Part shown: positions 1-7,259 of the stretch, piece after piece
Position numbering within the stretch: the stretch's first letter is position 1
How the letters are laid out: the number at the start of each line of letters is the position of its first letter
NCBI GenBank assembly: GCA_013376995.1
Contig: JACAAZ010000015.1
Location: 1-47,694, forward strand
Length of the DNA stretch: 47,694 bases
Direction of reading: 5' to 3'
Source of the DNA: Bacteroidota bacterium
Lineage (GTDB): Bacteria > Bacteroidota > Bacteroidia > Bacteroidales > UBA4417
Position numbers and translations under genes: made by a program
The notes under the pieces: generated by a model
Databases searched by the model: none
The model's input: only the letters and a program-made list of their open reading frames with translations
What the model was told of the DNA's origin: nothing

Positions 1-54
1 TTTTCAATGAACTTGATTAATTTAGTACCCTGTGGTAACCCAGGACACACGGCA

Positions 55-147
55 GCACACAACACGGGCTAAGCTGCCAGGGCTTTTTCCTGACGCGCTT
101 GGCCCACTATAAAAAAGCCCCGGCGCCTAGCCCGAGAACGTTACAGG
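55..147 (+). other. attC-like recombination site 1
   Basis: The 5' core is CACACAAC at 56-63 and the 3' core GTTACAG at 140-146. Inside them GGGCTA (66-71) pairs with TAGCCC (128-133). A longer inner stem runs from 76-88 to 112-124 with one mismatch over 13 bp. The site closes a cassette that lies mostly left of the window and opens the NERD cassette. Its 3' core is matched by the 5' core of site 2, as expected when a cassette integrates. Confidence 0.75.
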
Positions 148-189
148 CAATAAGTAATAAACGATCAACCTTTACATTTTTTAAGAAGA

Positions 190-1272
190 ATGTGCAAGAT
201 TTATAATACTATAGGCTGTTTAACAACAATAAAAGATCATTTAAATCATCATAACATTCATGATTTCCAATCATTGAACGATGTAATTGAATTTCAAAAA
301 TCTTACTTTAACTATAGACAACAAATCATAATTCAACATGAAAAATTTATCGAAAAAGAGAAAGATGAACTCTTTTTAGATCTCAAACATTTAGACGAAT
401 TAATTGAACGCAATAAATTAAATATAGAGGAAGAACTCACCAAGAGAATTGATAATCTACGTCAAAATTTGAATATTGTTACAAACACTATCAGAACTAA
501 CCTTTTAGAGCGATTTATAAGGTTTATCAAATTAGTATATTTCAAAATACAAATCCAATATAACTTAAGCAAATTTGAGTCACGAGTAAATAGGTCACTT
601 AAAAATTTAATCAATCTTCGACAACAGAAAAATAATCGCTACCAATTTATCATTTCACATTTTAATGATGCTGTTACAATAAGTTGTAAAAGGCCTTTGA
701 CAACTCTTGACAGAAAAAAAAGTATAATTGATGAAGTCGCTACTTATATTGCAGGAGCAATTGGGGAGCATTGCGTTGTTAAGGAATTACAAAAACTATC
801 AGACGAATATCAATTAATAAATGACTTTTCTATTTCGTTCTCAAAACCCATTTATAACAGACAGGAGAATGACAGCATAAAATCTGTTCAAATAGATCAC
901 ATTCTCATTGGACCTTCAGGCATTTTTCTTATCGAGACCAAAAACTGGAGTGCTGAATCATTGAAAAACTTAAATTTACGCTCACCAGTACAGCAAATCA
1001 AAAGGACCAGCTTTGTTTTATATAAATTACTTAATAATGAAATTACTAGATTTCTTCTTGAAAATCATCGTTGGGGTGAAAAGAAAATATCAATAAGGAA
1101 CCTCATTGTTTTGATAAATTCAAAACCAAAGGAAGAGTTTCAGTATGTAAAAATTCTAACTTTGAGTGAATTACTTGGCTATGTAAAATATTTCAAAGCT
1201 TCATTTTCAAACATTGAAACACAAAGGATAACTGACTACTTATTAAAAATAAACAATAAAGGAAAATTTTAA
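190..1272 (+). CDS. NERD-domain protein with N-terminal coiled coil (cassette 1)
   Basis: 360 residues. The N-terminal ~150 residues are Lys/Glu/Asn-rich with long predicted helices (about 45-150), probably a coiled coil. The C-terminal half is a NERD (nuclease-related) domain: G192-E193 begins it, followed by D236 in QIDHI, then GPSGIFLIETKNW with E249 and K251, giving the D...E-x-K pattern of the PD-(D/E)xK nuclease fold. NERD domains occur in bacterial DNA-processing and plasmid- or defence-linked proteins; the substrate here is unknown. The start lies 49 bp after the cassette boundary with AAGAAG just upstream, a layout usual for cassette genes. It is the only gene of its cassette and is followed 40 bp later by attC site 2. 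A defence role is inference only. Family assignment is fairly secure, function is not. Confidence 0.8.
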   Translation: MCKIYNTIGCLTTIKDHLNHHNIHDFQSLNDVIEFQKSYFNYRQQIIIQHEKFIEKEKDELFLDLKHLDELIERNKLNIEEELTKRIDNLRQNLNIVTNTIRTNLLERFIRFIKLVYFKIQIQYNLSKFESRVNRSLKNLINLRQQKNNRYQFIISHFNDAVTISCKRPLTTLDRKKSIIDEVATYIAGAIGEHCVVKELQKLSDEYQLINDFSISFSKPIYNRQENDSIKSVQIDHILIGPSGIFLIETKNWSAESLKNLNLRSPVQQIKRTSFVLYKLLNNEITRFLLENHRWGEKKISIRNLIVLINSKPKEEFQYVKILTLSELLGYVKYFKASFSNIETQRITDYLLKINNKGKF

Positions 1273-1312
1273 ATAGTTAGAAATTGAAAATACTTCGAAG
1301 TAATAACTTACT

Positions 1313-1399
1313 GCCTGTAACACGGGCTAAGCAAGGTGGGTTTTCCAGCCGCACTGGCCACAATAAAACCCACCTCGCCTAGCCCGGGAACGTTAGCCA
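1313..1399 (+). other. attC-like recombination site 2
   Basis: 5' core GCCTGTAAC (1313-1321); GGGCTA (1324-1329) pairs with TAGCCC (1380-1385); a perfect 11-bp inner stem AGGTGGGTTTT/AAAACCCACCT lies at 1334-1344 and 1365-1375; 3' core GTTAGCC at 1392-1398. The 5' core is the exact reverse complement of the first bases of cassette 1 (GTTACAGGC at 140-148). This is the clearest attC of the array. Confidence 0.8.
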
Positions 1400-1519
1400 C
1401 AATTTACCTGATTTCTGATAATAAGAATAATAAAAATGACTAAGCGGAAAAAGAAAATAAATATCAACTTGTAAACCAGTGATTTCTCACTACTCAACAA
1501 ACTCCAATCAGGATAAAAA

Positions 1520-2068
1520 ATGAAAGCGAAACTAGTTGTAAGAACTGATAACAATAATATTGACACTATTTCTGAATCAACATTATTTATCGATAAAGTT
1601 ATTGACATTATTTCTAATATGGATTGTCATTCATTCTTTCATAAATTAATTGGCAAAAAGCAAGCTGTTCAGAAAATAATGATTAATAATTTTCAAAAAG
1701 AGCTTTTATTCGCATTAAATTCAAATATGAATACAACTGGAGTAAATTGGCAGGAAGAAATAAAAGCTGATTCGAATTGTGGTGACACTTTTGATTTGTT
1801 CTCGAATATTGTCTTGGATAATCACCAATTCAAAATAATAATCGAACTTGACAAAAATAGAGCTGATCAGATTTCTAAAAAATTTCTTTCTAGAATTTCA
1901 CTCTCTATTAATTCACCTACAATATATTTTGCTTTTTGTTACCCAGGGACTAAAAATATGAGTATAAATGAAAGTAAAAAGTACTTTGGTTATTGCTCTA
2001 CTATTATTACCTTAATGAATAGTAATACTTTACCAAAAATATTTGTTGGAATGATAACAGAAAACTAA
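1520..2068 (+). CDS. Hypothetical protein, possible nuclease-fold (cassette 2)
   Basis: 182 residues, no signal peptide or membrane segment, AT-rich like the other cassette genes. I do not recognise a named family. The middle carries a strand-like stretch IIIELDKNRADQ followed by a KKFLSR helix, and a hydrophobic strand (TIYFAFCYPG) after it. The E-x-D pattern after an acidic FDLF segment recalls restriction-endonuclease-like folds, but the canonical E-x-K is not visible, so this is only a suggestion. The start is preceded by an A-rich leader (GGATAAAAA) rather than a strong Shine-Dalgarno. It is the sole gene of cassette 2; its stop codon is followed within a few bases by the 5' core of the attC that the group II intron has split. 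Confidence 0.65.
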   Translation: MKAKLVVRTDNNNIDTISESTLFIDKVIDIISNMDCHSFFHKLIGKKQAVQKIMINNFQKELLFALNSNMNTTGVNWQEEIKADSNCGDTFDLFSNIVLDNHQFKIIIELDKNRADQISKKFLSRISLSINSPTIYFAFCYPGTKNMSINESKKYFGYCSTIITLMNSNTLPKIFVGMITEN

Positions 2069-2077
2069 CTGTGGCTA

Positions 2078-2160
2078 ATCGAGTAGACGGCCCCGCCAGC
2101 AATCACTGACGGGGTGCGCCTCTCACACCACTGTACGTACGGGTCTCGTATACAGCGGTT
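2078..2160 (-). ncRNA. Group II intron domains V and VI
   Basis: Minus strand 2158-2128 folds as CCGCTGTA/TACAGTGG (8 bp, one G-T), a two-base CG bulge on the 3' side, then TACG/CGTA, the shape of the catalytic domain V. It is followed by GTGTGAGAGG and a 9-bp helix CCCCG-T-CAG/CTG-G-CGGGG (2114-2091) that stands for domain VI, then the 3' terminus CTACTCGAT. No clear bulged branch-point adenosine is visible in the short domain VI; class C introns are known to rely largely on hydrolytic first-step splicing. Confidence 0.75.
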
Positions 2161-3439
2161 CGTTAAGATGTGGAGCAATATTCTCATACTGAGTGAGCAT
2201 AGCCACATACCCCCTTTGGCTCAATCGTTTCAAGGTAATAGTTGTCACCAGAATCGGACTCTGGGCAACCGCCCATCCCCCCATTCGTGTTCTACTCCAT
2301 GCATAGGCATGATTCTGGTCGATCCCCAGTCGTATCAGGTTTATCCTTTTCCGTTCTGGTTTCTTCCAGTTGTGCCAGATGCAATATCTCAGACGGTTGC
2401 GCACCCAGGCATCAAGGTCTCTAAGTTTGCCTTGAATACTTGCTATTCGGTAGTATCCAAGCCATCCCCGTTGAAGCTCTTTCAGCTTGTAGATGCGTTC
2501 ATCGAAGGTTGCCGGAGTTGTCTTTCGGGTGATGTGTTTGATTTTCTGCTTCAGGGTTTTCCATCCTTTTTCACTAACCACCAACTGATATTGGCCTCTC
2601 TCTCCCTTCACGTATGTGGGAACGAATCCGAAACCCAGTATCGTGAAGTTCACAGGTTTGCGTATTCCGCTTTTCTCCCTGTTGATGGGTAGTTTCAACT
2701 TGTTCTTTAAGAACAGGTATATCTCATTCCCAACTTTCCGGGCTCTACTGTTGCTCTTGGTGTAAATGCTAAAGTCATCAGCATAACGGACATAACGAAG
2801 CCCCTGCTTTTCCATTTCCTTGTCCAACTCATTCAACATGATACTGGACAGCAATGGACTCAGCGGGCTTCCCTGAGGCACACCCTTCCTGCGTTTGACT
2901 AATTTCCCATCTTTCAATATGGGCGCTCTCAGCCATTTGCGGATAAGGCGTAATGTGAGTGGGCATTTAATCTTGCGATACAGCAATTGCAACAGGATGC
3001 AATGATCAACTTCATCAAAGAAGCTTTTCAGGTCTATATCAACAATGTGTTGATAGCCCGAATTGATGTATTCCTTTGCTTTGAGTACCGCTTGTTGGGC
3101 GTTGCGGTTGGGCCGGAAACCGTAGCTGTAATCCTCAAATTCCATCTCGAATCTGATAGCTATTGCCTGTGATACCGATTGTTGTAACATGCGGTCGACC
3201 ACTGTGGGAATGCCCAGTAAGCGGGTCTTCCCGTTGCCCTTGGAAATTTCTTTCCCCCGGATGGGGTGTGGCAGATATGTCCCAAGGCGTAATTCGGATT
3301 CGAGGCGTTCCCTGTTTTCAGTCAGATAGGCGTATAAATCCCTTACCGACATTCCATCCATCCCCGCCGAACCTTTGTTCGACACAACCTGGCGAAGCGC
3401 CTGCATTACCGTCCTTCGGTTTAATACCTGTTCGATCAT
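2123..3439 (-). CDS. ltrA: Group II intron reverse transcriptase/maturase
   Basis: 438 residues. The reverse transcriptase domain covers about 1-285: D134-I-D136 is the first catalytic aspartate region, GVPQGSPLSP at 186-195 is RT motif 4, and YADD at 219-222 the catalytic motif 5. The maturase (X) domain follows, with LKELQRGWLGYYR near 320-335. There is no HNH endonuclease domain at the C-terminus, fitting class C introns that insert at single-stranded hairpin targets. The last ~11 codons run through ribozyme domain V, and the stop codon lies just beyond it. The protein works with the intron RNA for splicing and target-primed reverse transcription. The frame is intact, so the intron may be active. 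Antisense open frames over this gene are shadows. Confidence 0.95.
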   Translation of the reverse strand: MIEQVLNRRTVMQALRQVVSNKGSAGMDGMSVRDLYAYLTENRERLESELRLGTYLPHPIRGKEISKGNGKTRLLGIPTVVDRMLQQSVSQAIAIRFEMEFEDYSYGFRPNRNAQQAVLKAKEYINSGYQHIVDIDLKSFFDEVDHCILLQLLYRKIKCPLTLRLIRKWLRAPILKDGKLVKRRKGVPQGSPLSPLLSSIMLNELDKEMEKQGLRYVRYADDFSIYTKSNSRARKVGNEIYLFLKNKLKLPINREKSGIRKPVNFTILGFGFVPTYVKGERGQYQLVVSEKGWKTLKQKIKHITRKTTPATFDERIYKLKELQRGWLGYYRIASIQGKLRDLDAWVRNRLRYCIWHNWKKPERKRINLIRLGIDQNHAYAWSRTRMGGWAVAQSPILVTTITLKRLSQRGYVAMLTQYENIAPHLNEPLYTRPVRTVV

Positions 3440-4178
3440 AGTGTTTTACTCCTTTTTGCCCTGTTCCGCTTAAAACAAGGCTACTGCCTTACGGCTGATC
3501 CTTGTCGAATTTGGAACACCTTAACGTTCAGCCCTTCAGTTTGTATATCTAGTGTCGGAAAGCCCGGTTGGTTCGGTTCGCTCGACCTCCGTTTCTCTTT
3601 CTTTCTTTTTATACCATACTTGCCTACTATGGCTTCTGCTGACCTCTTGGCTCATAGAAACCGAGTCTATTCCAAGATATCCCCTGGTAAGAGCTTTTTC
3701 CTTCCTCCAATCCCTGCGGCATCTACTAGTGAACGATATTGCAATCTTGGGACTTCACAATGGTGTGCTTGCTTATCCTCGTCCTATAGCCTCTTATGCC
3801 GTTTCTGTTCGTCAGTACCGGATTTTGCAGTCCCGCTTCCTTCAGTGCATACCTCACAGTAAACCACCTTGCGGCTTGCTAATACTTCCGGCCGTTACAC
3901 CGGTGTATAAGGGATTTGAACCCTCTGGAAAAATCCACCAGCCTCTTCACTCTACAAAGATTAATTTGTATTTTTAATCTTTTTCTAAAGCTTTGAGACT
4001 GGTGTGCGCTGCTCATGCAGGGCACACACACTGCCTTAGCTCCATGGCTTGCTCCTTTCTCGGAGTGGGGCAAGCCTCGGCACCAAGCCTGGGAACGTTG
4101 GCGGTAATGCAGAAACAGGAGCAAGCCGAAAATCCTTTAAAGAGTAGGCGAAAAAACTAATATGTAGGAGAATTTTTT

Positions 4179-4556
4179 ATGAAAGCATTTATTTTATTTG
4201 TTCTTGTCAATTTGATTCTTAGCGGTAATTGCTTTAGTCAATCAAAGTCTAAAATGAATACTAAAATATCATATACTTTAGGCATATCTCAAAAGGATTT
4301 TGAAGAAGGAAGATCACTTTCTCTTGCTAAGGATGAGAACGGTACATATTACAAAATGCCGGAAGGGGTCACATTGGTGGTCGGAGTTATGCGAGGAGAC
4401 AGCACGATAAAGACAGCTGAAATAAAAGAAGGTATGACAAAGAATACCATAACAAAAATATTAATGGACAAAAAAATCAATTTCGATAAAAATCAATTTG
4501 TTATTGGCATTTCGAAACTAATATTCTCACACAATAAATTAGTCGGTATAAAGTAA
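4179..4556 (+). CDS. Small secreted protein of unknown function (cassette 3)
   Basis: 125 residues. Residues 1-21 form a signal peptide (Lys, hydrophobic core FILFVLVNLILSG, then NCFSQ). The mature part is short, charged, with alternating strands, and has no motif I recognise. A good ribosome binding site (TAGGAG, about 8 nt before the ATG) supports the start. It opens cassette 3, about 80 bp after the boundary at 4097. No cysteine follows the usual lipobox spacing clearly (NCFSQ could be read as one), so periplasmic or outer-membrane lipoprotein location is open. Function unknown. Confidence 0.65.
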   Translation: MKAFILFVLVNLILSGNCFSQSKSKMNTKISYTLGISQKDFEEGRSLSLAKDENGTYYKMPEGVTLVVGVMRGDSTIKTAEIKEGMTKNTITKILMDKKINFDKNQFVIGISKLIFSHNKLVGIK

Positions 4557-4581
4557 AACTCATGGAGAAAACCAAAACAGC

Positions 4582-4722
4582 ATTGGCTGGATACTTGAAA
4601 TTGTCCTAAGATCAGACCATTCATGTCAATATGTCGTGATACCCAAAAGATGGGTTGTGGAAAGAACGTTTGCTTGGTTTGAAAGCTACCGAAGGCTTAG
4701 TAAAGACTTAGAGTATCCTTAA
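4582..4722 (+). pseudogene. C-terminal remnant of an IS5-family transposase
   Basis: Reading from 4582 gives LEIVLRSD, then PKRWVVERTFAWF and YRRLSKDLE before a stop at 4720-4722. These are the C-terminal motifs of IS5-type DDE transposases (the catalytic-region RW-VERTF-W and RRLSKD-E blocks). The rest of the transposase and any terminal inverted repeats are absent, so it is a scrap. It lies between the two intact genes of cassette 3 where an attC site might otherwise be expected, which suggests that an insertion followed by deletion merged two cassettes. Confidence 0.75.
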
Positions 4723-4815
4723 AACAGGAAAATAAAGCACGAAGCGCTAAAAAAGGCTATATGCAATAAGGGTTTCAGTGATAATTAAAACATAAAAATA
4801 AAAGAAGGAAATTCC

Positions 4816-5313
4816 ATGCAGAATAAGTCTTTAGTGGTAATTGACATTCAAAATGACATTACCAAAAACTACAAAGAAATCATTTACAATGTTAATCGGT
4901 CAATAGATTGGGCAGTGGAAAATGAAATTCATGTCGTTTACATTAGGCATTATAACTTATCTGACGGAACAAGGACTTTCAAACCTAATACTCGCGGGTC
5001 TGAATTAGTTTCGGACATGAAATTGGTTTCTAAAAACATTTTTGAAAAATCCAAAGGCAACGCATTGACCAGCGAAGATTTTGCTGACTTTATCAAGAAA
5101 AATGAAATAAGCGAATTTTACATTACAGGAGCAGATGCCATTGCCTGCGTGAAATCAACCGTATTTAATATGTGCAAGGAAAACTACAAAGTTACAGTCT
5201 TATCAGATTGCATTACGAGTTATGATAAAAGGAAAATTGACGAAATGCTGAATTATTACGAAAAAAATGGCAGTAAAATAAATAGTTTGAGTGACTTGCT
5301 AGCTTCAAAATAA
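4816..5313 (+). CDS. Isochorismatase-family cysteine hydrolase (cassette 3)
   Basis: 165 residues, the usual length of the compact members. The fold is recognisable from VVIDIQND with catalytic D10 at the N-terminus, a lysine around 78-80 (EKSKGNAL) and the nucleophile C111 in TGADAIACVKSTV, giving the Asp-Lys-Cys triad of isochorismatase-like amidohydrolases. TVLSDCITSY near 127-136 is the standard strand after the active site. The family includes nicotinamidases, N-carbamoyl-amidases and isochorismatases; nothing here selects a substrate. The start has AGAAGGAAA upstream. The gene follows the transposase scrap and is followed 9 bp later by attC-like site 4. Cytoplasmic. Confidence 0.85.
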   Translation: MQNKSLVVIDIQNDITKNYKEIIYNVNRSIDWAVENEIHVVYIRHYNLSDGTRTFKPNTRGSELVSDMKLVSKNIFEKSKGNALTSEDFADFIKKNEISEFYITGADAIACVKSTVFNMCKENYKVTVLSDCITSYDKRKIDEMLNYYEKNGSKINSLSDLLASK

Positions 5314-5321
5314 AAATGCCA

Positions 5322-5459
5322 GTGGCTAACAGCACCTACCCGCCACCAGGCTTTAAATTATACTACTTTAGAAAACTATTACTAAATTCGAAATCTGTGC
5401 TTCTTAGGAAGTCTGTTGAATAAAAGCCTGGCAGCGGGTAACTGATGACCTTTATGCAC
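5322..5459 (+). other. attC-like recombination site 4 (long, variant 3' core)
   Basis: 5' core GTGGCTAAC at 5322-5330; stem of 18 bp with two mismatches between 5337-5354 (TACCCGCC...) and 5423-5440; loop of 68 bp; 3' core TTTATGC at 5451-5457. The 3' core has T where attC normally has G of GTT. Its bases TTATGCAC are exactly complementary to the 5' core of site 5, so the boundary is real. With G-T pairing the 5' core also matches the start of cassette 3 (GTTGGC). The sequence belongs to a different subfamily from sites 1, 2, 3 and 5. Confidence 0.55.
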
Positions 5460-5555
5460 TATCAAAACACTGAACTTTAAAAGACTTACTAAACTTAAGA
5501 ATAATCAACAAGACATTTAACAATTATCATTTTAACTAACTAAAAATAAGAAGAA

Positions 5556-6251
5556 ATGACAATCTACATTATCACCGATATACAACGAAGAGCTGCTCGA
5601 GTGGCTGGATTTTCTCTGATCTTGGCAATAGCGACTGTAATTGTTGCAAATTATGGAATTAATTTTCGCCTTATCGTCCCAGGAAATGCTGTTGACACTG
5701 CTCAACATATTAAGGATAATGAGACACTCTTTCGCTTAAACATTGCTTGCCACTTAGTCTATAGCGCCACTCTTATTGTATTACTTTCTTCTCTTTACGT
5801 ATTACTTAAAAATGTAAATCAGACTCTTGCTCTTATTGGAGCATTTTTCAGGATGCTTTTAGCTGTGACATGGTGTATCACTGCCCTTAATTCACTTGGA
5901 GCATTACGCTTGCTGGGCAATACATCATATTTATCAGTTTTCGAGACTACACAGTTGCAGACATTAGCAAGACTGAATATCGCTTCAAGTTGGGACGCTT
6001 ATTATGTTGGGCTGCCATTTTGGACACTTGCCTCAACAATTTGCAGTTACTTGTTTTTTCGTTCTAAATATATTCCTAAGGCTTTAGCATTGTATGGTAT
6101 TATTTCATGTGTGTGGGGTGTGTTTTGCGCTTTTACTTTCATTGTATTTCCCCACTTTGACTCAACGGTTAATGCGGGCTGGTTTGATATGCCTATGTTA
6201 ATTTTCGAAATTGTATTAGGATTTTGGCTTTTGTTCAAGCGATTAACTTAA
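5556..6251 (+). CDS. DUF4386 family integral membrane protein (cassette 4)
   Basis: 231 residues with about six transmembrane helices (approximately 15-40, 63-85, 90-112, 150-170, 178-200, 208-228). The pattern RRAARVAGFSLILA near the N-terminus, the extracytoplasmic loop before FRLNIACHLVYS, and YYVGLPFWTLAST in the middle are typical of DUF4386, a family of small membrane proteins of unknown function common in environmental Bacteroidota. It is the only gene of cassette 4. AAGAAGAAATG provides a modest ribosome binding site. Membrane proteins of unknown role are frequent cassette cargo. Confidence 0.85.
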   Translation: MTIYIITDIQRRAARVAGFSLILAIATVIVANYGINFRLIVPGNAVDTAQHIKDNETLFRLNIACHLVYSATLIVLLSSLYVLLKNVNQTLALIGAFFRMLLAVTWCITALNSLGALRLLGNTSYLSVFETTQLQTLARLNIASSWDAYYVGLPFWTLASTICSYLFFRSKYIPKALALYGIISCVWGVFCAFTFIVFPHFDSTVNAGWFDMPMLIFEIVLGFWLLFKRLT

Positions 6252-6273
6252 TTAGACATAGCAGTCACGGAAA

Positions 6274-6427
6274 AAATCACGGGTATGAACCCCAGGGCAA
6301 GCCCTGGATCCATTTTCCGCCCCAAAGGGCGGGGTATTAAACCCTCCGTCACGTCTTTGACGCGACGGGATTGTCAATATCTGTTTTCAATGCACTTCGT
6401 TTTTGAAAACAGTGTTTCACGAATAAA
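6274..6427 (+). repeat. Dispersed four-hairpin element, copy 1
   Basis: A 154-bp unit beginning AAATCACGGGTATGAAC and ending CACGAATAAA, repeated at 44486-44640 with about ten differences. It contains four hairpins in order: CCAGGGC/GCCCTGG (6292-6307), CCGCCC/GGGCGG, CCGTC-AC-GTC/GAC-GC-GACGG, and CTGTTTTCAA/TTGAAAACAG. The last two are identical in both copies. A short open frame across it is probably not a gene. It sits in the 3' part of cassette 4, between the DUF4386 gene and attC site 5. Confidence 0.8.
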
Positions 6428-6475
6428 AAAGCTATATTCAATCAATGTGTATAGCAATCAAAGACTCTCGTTGCC

Positions 6476-6567
6476 TGTGCATAACACGGCCTAAGCTGCC
6501 AGGCCTTTATCCCTGCGCAAGGCTCACTATACAAGGGCCCGGCACCAAGCCCAGGAACTTTAGCAAT
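6476..6567 (+). other. attC-like recombination site 5
   Basis: 5' core GTGCATAAC at 6477-6485, exactly complementary to the start of cassette 4. The interior closely resembles site 1 (ACACGG-CTAAGCTGCCAGG on the left; CACTATA-AA in the loop; AGCCC-AG-GAAC on the right). The 3' core is TTTAGCA at 6559-6565, with T instead of the usual G, as in site 4. The arms next to the cores pair less well than in sites 1 and 2. Confidence 0.65.
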
Positions 6568-6647
6568 GTGGCCAGGAAAAGTCAGAAACAAGCCAAATAT
6601 TGAAATAAAGATTCATCCTCCACGTTAAGTCTCTATGAATTCATAAA

Positions 6648-7259
6648 ATGAAAAGAATATTGTTATTAATAATTATAATAACGGCAGTAAATTATATAGA
6701 GGCACAAGATTCTCATGAAAATAATCACAAGTTGATTAAAGGATGCAGTATTTCTTATTTTGGTCAAGGCTTTTCACATTATGGGGTAAAAATAGGAAGA
6801 GAATATCCATTATGGACTAAAGAAAAAATAAAAATAAAAAAGAATCTAAAAGAGATACAAAAAAACAAATTAATATTTATAACAGGAAACATTGGATGCT
6901 TCATTCACAAGCGAAACAATGTAGGGATATTTGTCAATAGTGAAATTGGATATAGGAAAACCCACAAAAGGGGATTTAAAAATGAATTCTTATTTGGGCT
7001 AGGCTATTTACATACTTTTTTGCAGGGTGATACTTATGAAGTTAATGATAATGGTTCTGTTAAAAAGGTATTTTTAGCGGGGCGGTCAAGTTTAATGACA
7101 TCATTATCATGCGGTATTGGTTATGATTTCGATTACTATTATCATAAACATTTCTCTCTTATTTTGAAACCAGGATTTTTTGTACAATATCCCTTTAATA
7201 CGGCTTTCGCAGCAAGAACAACCATTGAATTAGGATTCTTCTATAACTTTCGCCAATGA
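6648..7259 (+). CDS. Secreted, probable outer-membrane beta-barrel protein (cassette 5)
   Basis: 203 residues. A signal peptide covers about 1-19 (MKRILLLIIIITAVNYIEAQ, cleaved after Ala-Gln region). The mature protein has alternating aromatic/hydrophobic strands with charged turns (KLIFITGNIGCF, VGIFVNSEIGY, NEFLFGLGYLHTF, LSLSCGIGYDFDYYY-like, FSLILKPGFFVQYPF) and ends with ELGFFYNF, an aromatic terminus followed by R-Q, as in outer-membrane barrels. I recognise no specific family. Its stop overlaps the next start by ATGA, so the two are translationally coupled and travel in one cassette. Probable role at the outer membrane; substrate unknown. Confidence 0.7.
   Translation: MKRILLLIIIITAVNYIEAQDSHENNHKLIKGCSISYFGQGFSHYGVKIGREYPLWTKEKIKIKKNLKEIQKNKLIFITGNIGCFIHKRNNVGIFVNSEIGYRKTHKRGFKNEFLFGLGYLHTFLQGDTYEVNDNGSVKKVFLAGRSSLMTSLSCGIGYDFDYYYHKHFSLILKPGFFVQYPFNTAFAARTTIELGFFYNFRQ

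Larger units (their letters stand above)
2078..4027 (-). mobile_element. Group II intron (attC-targeting, probably class C) with its maturase
   Basis: On the minus strand the element starts at 4027 with GTGTGCCC, matching the GUGYG start of group II introns, and ends at 2078 with CTACTCGAT, matching the AY end rule. Its 1950 bp hold ribozyme domains I-IV in about 3440-4027, a reverse transcriptase, then domains V and VI. Minus-strand exons read GGCAGTGT | TAGCCAC, so the insertion splits GTTAGCC of the attC core. Established knowledge: one branch of class IIC introns homes to the bottom strand of attC sites, which is the strand and position seen here. Class assignment rests on the missing endonuclease domain and the target, not on a tree. 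Confidence 0.85.
2071..4104 (+). other. attC-like recombination site 3, split by a group II intron
   Basis: The left part is GTGGCTA at 2071-2077; the right part resumes at 4028 with ACACTGCC. Joining them gives GTGGCTAAC, the exact reverse complement of the start of cassette 2 (GTTAGCCAC, 1392-1400). The right part holds the inner stem GGCTTGC (4046-4052)/GCAAGCC (4070-4076) and the 3' core GTTGGCG at 4097-4103, preceded by GGGAAC as in sites 1 and 2. The site would therefore be about 84 bp long without the intron. Confidence 0.72.

Noticed and set aside
1393-1608. 71-codon minus-strand hydrophobic frame starting in attC site 2
   Set aside because: It overlaps the attC core and the start of the plus-strand cassette gene; cassettes here are all read on the plus strand.
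2114-2692. 192-codon plus-strand frame opposite the maturase gene
   Set aside because: Antisense shadow of a clearly coding reverse transcriptase frame.
3552-4124. Several open frames 80-140 codons long between the maturase and cassette 3
   Set aside because: They lie in the ribozyme domains I-IV of the group II intron, where RNA structure explains the sequence.
6285-6494. 69-codon frame starting MNPRASPGS
   Set aside because: It is the translation of the four-hairpin repeat and runs into attC site 5; the second copy of the repeat does not conserve the frame.
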